A stretch of DNA of 64,000 nt from CAADGU01 sp964581605 (lineage in GTDB: Bacteria > Chloroflexota > Anaerolineae > Promineifilales > Promineifilaceae). The translations under genes and the position numbers were made by a program. The notes beneath the pieces were generated by a model. The model was not told the origin of the DNA, made no database searches, and worked only from the letters and a program-made list of their open reading frames with translations. The stretch covers positions 6,483-70,482 of the forward strand of contig CAZOPF010000015.1 of NCBI GenBank assembly GCA_964581605.1. The letters run 5' to 3'. Of the stretch, positions 60,339-64,000 are shown piece by piece (positions within the stretch are counted from its first letter, which is position 1; each line of letters starts with the position of its first letter).

Positions 60339-61541
60339 CTACGCCACCCATCCCCAGATAAAAAATTGTCCACTAAAGTAGAGGTAGAGGATGAGTGATG
60401 GATATAGAATAAGCCGGTTGACCCAGGGATTTTGCCCCCAACGGGCCAGCAGCAGGAAGGTAGGGAAAAAGGCCAGCGCATACCGGGAAAAGGAGTAAAG
60501 CGGCTTCAACTCTGAGGTGGGCAGCAGTATGAAAAAGAGCAGCAGCGCCGCGTAAAGGCCCCAGGTGAGGCCCAATCGGCGGAAGGCCAGAATGGTTGTG
60601 ACCAGTAGCAAAACGGCGCAGAAAAAATCAAACCACAAGGTGAATTCGCCGGTGCGGGCGGCTGCACCCAGGAACATGGTCTGGAGTGCCCGGAACAGGT
60701 CATAGCCAGGGAATCCCGTTTGCTGGTACCAATAAGCACGATACATGTCACTTAAAGGAGGCAACCCCACGGCTGCGCGATAGAGGAGAAAAAGAAAAGT
60801 ACCCAGGCCAGGCAGCCACACGGCCGTGCCCTCCCCCACCCCTCTCACATCTTTGACCAGACCGGGAGACCACCGCTGCCGCCAAAACTCATACGCTAAC
60901 GGCACAACCAGCACCCAACCCGTCAGCCGCGTCAGCGAGGCCAGCAACCCCAGCAGCCCTGCCTGCCAGAACGCACCCCGCCGCGCCGACCAGAGTGAAG
61001 CCAGCGCCAGCAACAAAAACAGAGACTCGGTATACGGGGCAAACAGAAAAAAGGCAGTGGGAAACAAGGCCAGATAAACGACGGTACGGGTGGCATGTTC
61101 CGGGCCGATTTCAGCAGCGGCCACTTTGTGCAGCAAGATGAACAGCCCCAGGCAGGCCAGATTGGCCACCAGGATGGCGGCCGTCATATGCGCGGTGTGG
61201 CTGCTGCCAAAGGGGAAAGCGATGGCGCGGATAAGCCAGGGATAGAGCGGTGGGAAGACGGAATCGGCCTCGTTTTGGTAGCCGTTGGCGGCGATGGCGG
61301 TGTAGTGCAGGGCGTCAAACCGCTGCCAGGGGCCAAGTAGCCAGCTGGCCGCGCCGCTATTGAGGATGGGCTGTCCCAGGTACGGCCGTAACACCTCGTC
61401 CGGCTCCAGCGGCAGCGGCTGCACCAGCAGCACCAACACCGCCCATACCGTCAAAAACAGGCGCACGGTGATAAAAACGATCAGACCTTGTTTCACGGCC
61501 GTGTCCCACCACCACCTCATCCTCTCCTCCTCACCGTTCAC
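60339..61541 (-). CDS. PIG-V-like mannosyltransferase, integral membrane
   Basis: 400 residues, ten or more membrane helices. WQRFDALHYTAIAANGYQNE, then FPPLYPWLIRAIAFPF: the first acidic/aromatic loop of GT-C glycosyltransferases of the PIG-V type. Would use a polyprenyl-phosphate sugar to glycosylate lipid or protein outside the membrane; acceptor unknown. ATG 61541 overlaps the preceding stop (ATGA); M8 (61520) is an alternative. Confidence 0.82.
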   Translation of the reverse strand: MNGEEERMRWWWDTAVKQGLIVFITVRLFLTVWAVLVLLVQPLPLEPDEVLRPYLGQPILNSGAASWLLGPWQRFDALHYTAIAANGYQNEADSVFPPLYPWLIRAIAFPFGSSHTAHMTAAILVANLACLGLFILLHKVAAAEIGPEHATRTVVYLALFPTAFFLFAPYTESLFLLLALASLWSARRGAFWQAGLLGLLASLTRLTGWVLVVPLAYEFWRQRWSPGLVKDVRGVGEGTAVWLPGLGTFLFLLYRAAVGLPPLSDMYRAYWYQQTGFPGYDLFRALQTMFLGAAARTGEFTLWFDFFCAVLLLVTTILAFRRLGLTWGLYAALLLFFILLPTSELKPLYSFSRYALAFFPTFLLLARWGQNPWVNRLILYPSLILYLYFSGQFFIWGWVA

Positions 61542-62224
61542 CGATTACCGTCCTCACGGCCGTCCGGCAACATCCCAATTTCATCCCCATCCACAACATA
61601 GGCATCATCAACCACTTGTCCGTCCACGACTACGCCATTCCCCTGAATCGTCCACATCTGACCAGCCAGCACCCCCCCTTGCCGCCAGACGCGGAAACCG
61701 GCTACCAGCAGCAGCGCCCCCACCGCCATTGAGAAAATGCCCGTCACCCAGACCAGGCTCACCGCCAGCGGCCCGGTCAGGGCAAACATCAGCACCCCAA
61801 AGCCCAGCAACATGATCCCGGTGAACAGGCTGGTATACGGCCGTCGCCGTTGTAAAGCCTGCAACACATTCACCCCACCGCTAATCAGCAGGCCAAAACC
61901 GGTCAGGTAAAGGATGAAAGTGAAGGCAATAGTGACAATCTCCAGCGCGGTAGCAAAGATGAGCAGGCCTATAATGATTTCGACCAGCCCAATGAACAGC
62001 CGATTGCTCCCATTGGGTTGACGGTGGAACACGGCCGTGCCCATTCGCCGCCCTCCATCCAATACCAACAGCACGCCCAACAATTGCACCGGCAGCGCGG
62101 CCGTTGCCTGCGGGTTAAGCAGGGCAAACACCCCCATCCCCAACGCGATCAGCCCAATCAGAACTAACACGGCCCATAACCGCTGCCAGACGCGGATCAT
62201 GTTATCGCCTTCGGGGTTCATCAT
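61538..62224 (-). CDS. HdeD/DUF308-like membrane protein
   Basis: About 228 residues with six membrane helices arranged as repeated two-helix units (LVLIGLIALGMGVFALLNPQ, FIGLVEIIIGLLIFATAL, LLGFGVLMFALTGPLAVSLV), like HdeD. The hydrophilic C-terminus has VVDGQVVDDAYVVDGDEIGM. ATG 62224 or 62221 is likely; 62200 with GAAGG upstream is possible. The extension to 62254 is read from the intergenic repeat and is rejected. Coupled to the mannosyltransferase by a 4-base overlap. Confidence 0.78.
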   Translation of the reverse strand: MMNPEGDNMIRVWQRLWAVLVLIGLIALGMGVFALLNPQATAALPVQLLGVLLVLDGGRRMGTAVFHRQPNGSNRLFIGLVEIIIGLLIFATALEIVTIAFTFILYLTGFGLLISGGVNVLQALQRRRPYTSLFTGIMLLGFGVLMFALTGPLAVSLVWVTGIFSMAVGALLLVAGFRVWRQGGVLAGQMWTIQGNGVVVDGQVVDDAYVVDGDEIGMLPDGREDGNR

Positions 62225-62230
62225 CTGAAG

Positions 62231-62266
62231 GGGTAATTGGGTAAAAGTTACCAATTACCCAATTAC
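62231..62266. repeat. GGGTAATT/AATTACCC repeat
   Basis: GGGTAATTGGGTAAAAGTTACC followed by AATTACCCAATTAC. Same unit as 13100. Lies between the SDR and HdeD-like genes of one strand. Confidence 0.85.
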
Positions 62267-62268
62267 TC

Positions 62269-63090
62269 TTATATCCCCGCCCCGCCCGTCACTTCCAGCG
62301 TATGCCCGGTGATGTAAGCCGCCAGCGGCGAGGCCAGCAGCAGGATGCCGCCGGCCGCCTCTTCCGGTGTACCAGGCCGCCCCAGGGGAATCATCATCGG
62401 GGCCATCTGCCGCATCTGGTTAGGAATGCCAATCGCCACTTCCTTGTCGCCAATGGCAATCGTTTCCCCTTTTTCTTTGGCCTGGGTCATGCGCGTGTCA
62501 ATGAAACCAAACGCGACGGCATTGCAGCGCACCCCAAACGCGCCCCACTCTTTGGCTACCGTTTTCGTCAGGCCGACGATGCCCATTTTGCCGGTAGCAT
62601 AGTTGATCTGCCCCACGTTGCCATGCAGCCCGGAAGTGGAGGAGACATTGACGATACAGCGCGGCTCCACCGGGCCACCCGCCTCTTTTTCTGCTTTGGC
62701 TGCTTCGCGCATGTAGGGGGCGGCGGCGCGAATCAGGCGAAAGGGGGCGGTGGCGTGGATGTCCAGCACTGCCTGCCACTGCTCGTCGCTCATCTTGTGC
62801 AACATGCCATCCCAGGTGAAACCGGCGTTGTTGACCAGGATGTTGATCTTGCCGTAAGCGGTGATGGCGGCCTGCATCAGTTGGTCGGGAAAGTGGGGAT
62901 CGGTGACGCTGCCGGGCACGGCCGTAGCCTCACCCCCCGCCGCTTTTATCTCCGCCGCCACCTCTTCACAAGGGGCCGCATCCAGATCATTGACCACCAC
63001 GTTGGCTCCATATTGCGCAAATAGCCTGGCCGCCGCCGCGCCAATGCCTCGCCCCGCCCCCGTCACAATTGCTACCTGATTTGTAAACAT
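62269..63090 (-). CDS. short-chain dehydrogenase/reductase, FabG-like
   Basis: 273 residues. Nucleotide motif VTGAGRGIGAAAARLF, NNAGFTWDG, catalytic Ser in VNVSSTSGLHG and Tyr/Lys in YATGKMG. The C-terminal stretch has an insertion (IAIGDKEVAIGIPNQMRQMA) before PLGRPGTPEEAAGGILLLAS; such FabG-type enzymes often act as 3-hydroxyacyl-CoA or ketoacyl reductases. Substrate unknown. Confidence 0.92.
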   Translation of the reverse strand: MFTNQVAIVTGAGRGIGAAAARLFAQYGANVVVNDLDAAPCEEVAAEIKAAGGEATAVPGSVTDPHFPDQLMQAAITAYGKINILVNNAGFTWDGMLHKMSDEQWQAVLDIHATAPFRLIRAAAPYMREAAKAEKEAGGPVEPRCIVNVSSTSGLHGNVGQINYATGKMGIVGLTKTVAKEWGAFGVRCNAVAFGFIDTRMTQAKEKGETIAIGDKEVAIGIPNQMRQMAPMMIPLGRPGTPEEAAGGILLLASPLAAYITGHTLEVTGGAGI

Positions 63091-63117
63091 AGCACACTCC
63101 TTAATAACTGTGCAGTA

Positions 63118-63205
63118 ATGATGTAATTGAGTAATTTGGTAATTAGCCGCTTCAATTACTTAATTACCCAATTACTTAATTACCCAACCGCTCACTTATT
63201 TGCAA
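63118..63205. repeat. TAATTGAGTAATT/AATTACCCAATTAC repeat
   Basis: GTAATTGAGTAATTTGGTAATTAG followed by CAATTACTTAATTACCCAATTACTTAATTACCC; hairpin-forming. It fills the gap between the SDR and the protease gene. Confidence 0.85.
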
Positions 63206-63222
63206 ACGATCACTTACGATCC

Positions 63223-63777
63223 CTATGGGTTATCGCTGGCTGAAAATTGACCACGCTTTGGCCACCAATAAAGCAATGTGCTGCCATCGGTAAAACCAAG
63301 CGGCAAAAACGCCCCAATAAAAAAGACAAAAAAGTTTTCTAAAGCAAAAAAGAGGACAAGATAATAAAAATAACCGCCAGACGACCACAGCATTCCGGCC
63401 CCCACGCCGGAAATGAAACTTAAAAACAGGCTCATCGCTGGCCCGCCTAACGCCCGACGAATATGAATTTCTGCTGGCAGTGGTGGCTCATCTTTAGGGT
63501 ACAGCCCGGCCGCCAACACATACCAGGTACGAATCCGCTGCATGGGATAACCCACCCGCCGTGCCACCAGCGCATGACCCATCTGGTGCAAAAATTCACC
63601 CAGCCAATGCAGCAGCGTCAACAGCAGGCCAAATACCAAAACGGCCGCCAGCGACGGCGACACCAGCCACCAGACCAACAATGAGAACAGTATCCACAAA
63701 ACGGCCGTGCCTACCACACCCGATTGTGTAAGCTGCACCTGCACCCCCCTCACCGAAAAAATTGCTCGTGTTTTCAT
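63223..63777 (-). CDS. site-2-protease-like (M50) membrane protein
   Basis: 184 residues, four or five membrane helices. HWLGEFLHQMGHALVARRVG contains H-x3-H as in M50 proteases, but the preceding Glu position is Q (HQMGH instead of HExxH). Near the C-terminus GFTDGSTLLYWW supplies the D-G motif for the third zinc ligand. ATG 63777 is used; the extension to 63918 shows no homology. Activity is therefore uncertain. Confidence 0.75.
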   Translation of the reverse strand: MKTRAIFSVRGVQVQLTQSGVVGTAVLWILFSLLVWWLVSPSLAAVLVFGLLLTLLHWLGEFLHQMGHALVARRVGYPMQRIRTWYVLAAGLYPKDEPPLPAEIHIRRALGGPAMSLFLSFISGVGAGMLWSSGGYFYYLVLFFALENFFVFFIGAFLPLGFTDGSTLLYWWPKRGQFSASDNP

Positions 63778-63820
63778 ATCTCCATATTCTCGCAGATTTT
63801 CCTGGTAAGCAAAACAATTC

Positions 63821-63872
63821 CTGCCAGAGGATTGCCAGACATCTGGCAGAAAACTGCGCGGGCACTGCCAGC
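63821..63872. promoter_or_regulatory. cluster of TGCCAG sites upstream of the last gene
   Basis: CTGCCAG (63821), a 16-bp dyad TGCCAGACATCTGGCA (63833-63848) and another CTGCCAG (63865) lie just before TATAAT (63882-63887). The arrangement suggests operators around a promoter for the gene at 63980 or for the divergent protease gene. Confidence 0.5.
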
Positions 63873-63979
63873 CAGTCTGCGTATAATGTCCCCAACGTTC
63901 CGGCATCCCAAGACTCATTACAGGTCAAATCAACGCAATTAGAACATAAATTTCTGATTGCCCATAAGGAGAAATTTTC

Positions 63980-64000
63980 ATGTGCCTGACAGATTCTTTT
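63980..64000 (+). CDS. start of a gene cut by the window end
   Basis: ATG 63980 follows AAGGAGAAATTTTC (Shine-Dalgarno AAGGAG) and a TATAAT box about 95 bases upstream. Only MCLTDSF is visible, too little to identify. Confidence 0.55.

Noticed and set aside
1..64000. tRNA or rRNA genes
   Set aside because: I found no cloverleaf-like segment with TTCRANY-type arm and CCA end, nor any rRNA-like stretch; a covariance search could still reveal one.

Overview
The window looks like a chromosomal piece of a draft Chloroflexota genome, probably near the Anaerolineae/Caldilineae/Ardenticatenia side. That placement is an inference from gene content: a CIRCE-controlled hrcA operon, FemAB-type wall enzymes, ADP-forming acyl-CoA synthetase, many TP-rich lipoproteins and secreted proteins, and G+C-rich genes. 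Four 100-base N runs (9163, 24436, 35209, 60109) show it is a scaffold; two of them fall inside repetitive intergenic DNA. I see no rRNA, tRNA, CRISPR array, prophage or insertion sequence.

Layout. 1-8.2 kb: ADP-forming acyl-CoA synthetase, facing the heat-shock operon hrcA-grpE-dnaK-dnaJ-prmA (minus strand), which has a sigma70-like promoter and a perfect CIRCE operator. 8.3-14.5 kb: an orphan conflict-system-type adaptor, a giant nucleotide-translocase/HEAT/cNMP-binding fusion, an acetyltransferase and a methyltransferase. 14.5-20.8 kb: an unusual cluster of orphan solute-binding lipoprotein, kinase-less HAMP-GAF membrane sensor, HicB-like protein, two paralogous MinD/ParA-like ATPases, and between them a small acidic protein overlapping a HicA-like protein. 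This is my main candidate for an undescribed system. 20.9-35.7 kb: a xylan/xylo-oligosaccharide locus with a LacI regulator and its operators, a complete dipeptide-type ABC importer, GH3 and GH43 glycosidases, xylose isomerase and xylulokinase, with a HicBA toxin-antitoxin pair between the last two.

35.8-53.6 kb is rich in cell-envelope functions: a PKD/CAP secreted protein, a sortase with an adjacent LPQSG-type substrate, a UbiB-like kinase, PrsW, an exosortase fused to an EpsI-like domain followed by a VIT/vWA protein with its own PEP-CTERM tail, and two FemAB-like aminoacyltransferases. QueA, a tyrosine recombinase and an acyl-CoA dehydrogenase lie among them. 53.6-64 kb: ICDH/IPMDH-family dehydrogenase, alpha/beta hydrolase, metallophosphoesterase, ksgA, a YabE-like 3D/G5 protein, the SRP RNA, DUF1294 and HdeD-like membrane proteins, a PIG-V-like mannosyltransferase, an SDR, an M50-like protease and the start of one more gene.

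Two DNA-level features run through the window. The octamer palindrome ACGGCCGT recurs every few hundred bases inside genes (seven perfect copies in the first 2,331 bases), much like HIP1 in cyanobacteria. Many intergenic gaps are filled with short direct repeats that come back as inverted copies and can form long hairpins; the unit differs from gap to gap. Several genes also have a -10 box 6-9 bases before the start codon and no Shine-Dalgarno sequence, suggesting leaderless transcripts.
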